From Verrucomicrobia subdivision 3 bacterium UBA7542 (GTDB lineage Bacteria > Verrucomicrobiota > Verrucomicrobiia > Limisphaerales > UBA11358), in contig DLMG01000304.1 of NCBI GenBank assembly GCA_002479245.1, forward strand, positions 1 to 6,227: 6,227 nucleotides of DNA. The letters run 5' to 3'. Every line of letters begins with the position of its first letter. Positions within the stretch are counted from its first letter, which is position 1. Under the pieces are notes generated by a model. The model was not told where the DNA came from, did not search any database, and saw only the letters and a list, made by a program, of their open reading frames with translations. The position numbers and the translations under genes are program-made. Positions 6,137 through 6,227 of this stretch are shown here, piece after piece.

Positions 6137-6227
6137 ATACCAACATTACCAAACGCATCCACATCAATCCCCAATCCAAAGGCAGCCTCGGCAAAAGTTT
6201 CGAGGCCGAGTTCCGCACCGCCTGGCT
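6133..6227 (+). CDS. TraL/ParA-like P-loop ATPase, N-terminal fragment cut by window edge
   Basis: ATG at 6133 overlaps the stop of the preceding gene as ATGA, so the two are probably co-translated. The 31 complete residues contain QSKGSLGKS (14-22) after a short beta strand (KRIHIN). This matches the deviant Walker A of the ParA/MinD/TraL class, KGGxGKS, with both lysines kept (Lys16, Lys21) and Ser in place of the second Gly. IncP TraL proteins begin similarly, with a strand, then Q-KGGVGKS close to the N-terminus. The role in transfer is poorly defined even for TraL itself. The rest of the protein lies beyond the window, so an ordinary partition ATPase cannot be excluded, although pairing with a TraK-like gene favours TraL. 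Confidence 0.6.
   Translation, partial: MNTNITKRIHINPQSKGSLGKSFEAEFRTAW

Overview
The window carries a complete two-gene Type III restriction-modification system, followed by the start of a plasmid/ICE-type transfer (mobilization) operon. The regions before and after the restriction genes are rich in inverted and phased repeats. Coding DNA is mid-50s % GC by spot hand counts. None of the gene starts has a good Shine-Dalgarno sequence, and the genes within each pair overlap by 4 bp. This fits a moderately GC-rich Gram-negative-type bacterium that often initiates translation without SD. A Verrucomicrobiota-like host is only my guess; the sequence does not settle the phylum.

Layout. Positions 1-604 hold no well-supported complete gene. 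They contain a possible gene start running leftward off the edge (minus strand, 69 to 1) and two closely related perfect palindromes (89-109 and 206-224) that look like operator sites for one regulator. An AT-rich patch with a possible promoter lies near 376-403. A 112-bp nested inverted repeat (440-551) sits directly in front of the first restriction gene. Positions 605-2533 encode the Mod subunit (beta-class N6-adenine DNA methyltransferase, 642 aa). Positions 2530-5163 encode the Res subunit (DEAD-like ATPase with a C-terminal PD-(D/E)XK nuclease, 877 aa), starting with GTG inside the mod stop region. Positions 5164-5773 are a 610-bp gap. It has a nested inverted repeat (5255-5430), a weak terminator-like hairpin (5482-5512) and a cluster of roughly 10-bp-phased TTYGTCRC repeats (5572-5690), part of which forms a 17-bp inverted repeat. 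Positions 5774-6136 encode a small basic TraK-like protein. It overlaps by 4 bp the start of a ParA/TraL-like P-loop ATPase that runs off the right edge.

How it works together. Mod recognises a short asymmetric site and methylates adenine on one strand. Res joins Mod to form the ATP-dependent restriction complex, which cuts when unmodified sites are present. Both genes appear intact, with all key motifs visible, so the system is probably active. The neighbouring traK/traL-like pair suggests the restriction system is cargo of a plasmid or integrative conjugative element. By analogy with IncP plasmids, where traK-traL-traM read away from oriT and TraK binds near it, the phased-repeat region upstream of the TraK-like gene is a candidate transfer origin or regulator-binding site. 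I see nothing that clearly amounts to an entirely new system. The most interesting unexplained signals are the phased repeats, the twin palindromes and the large inverted repeat ahead of mod.
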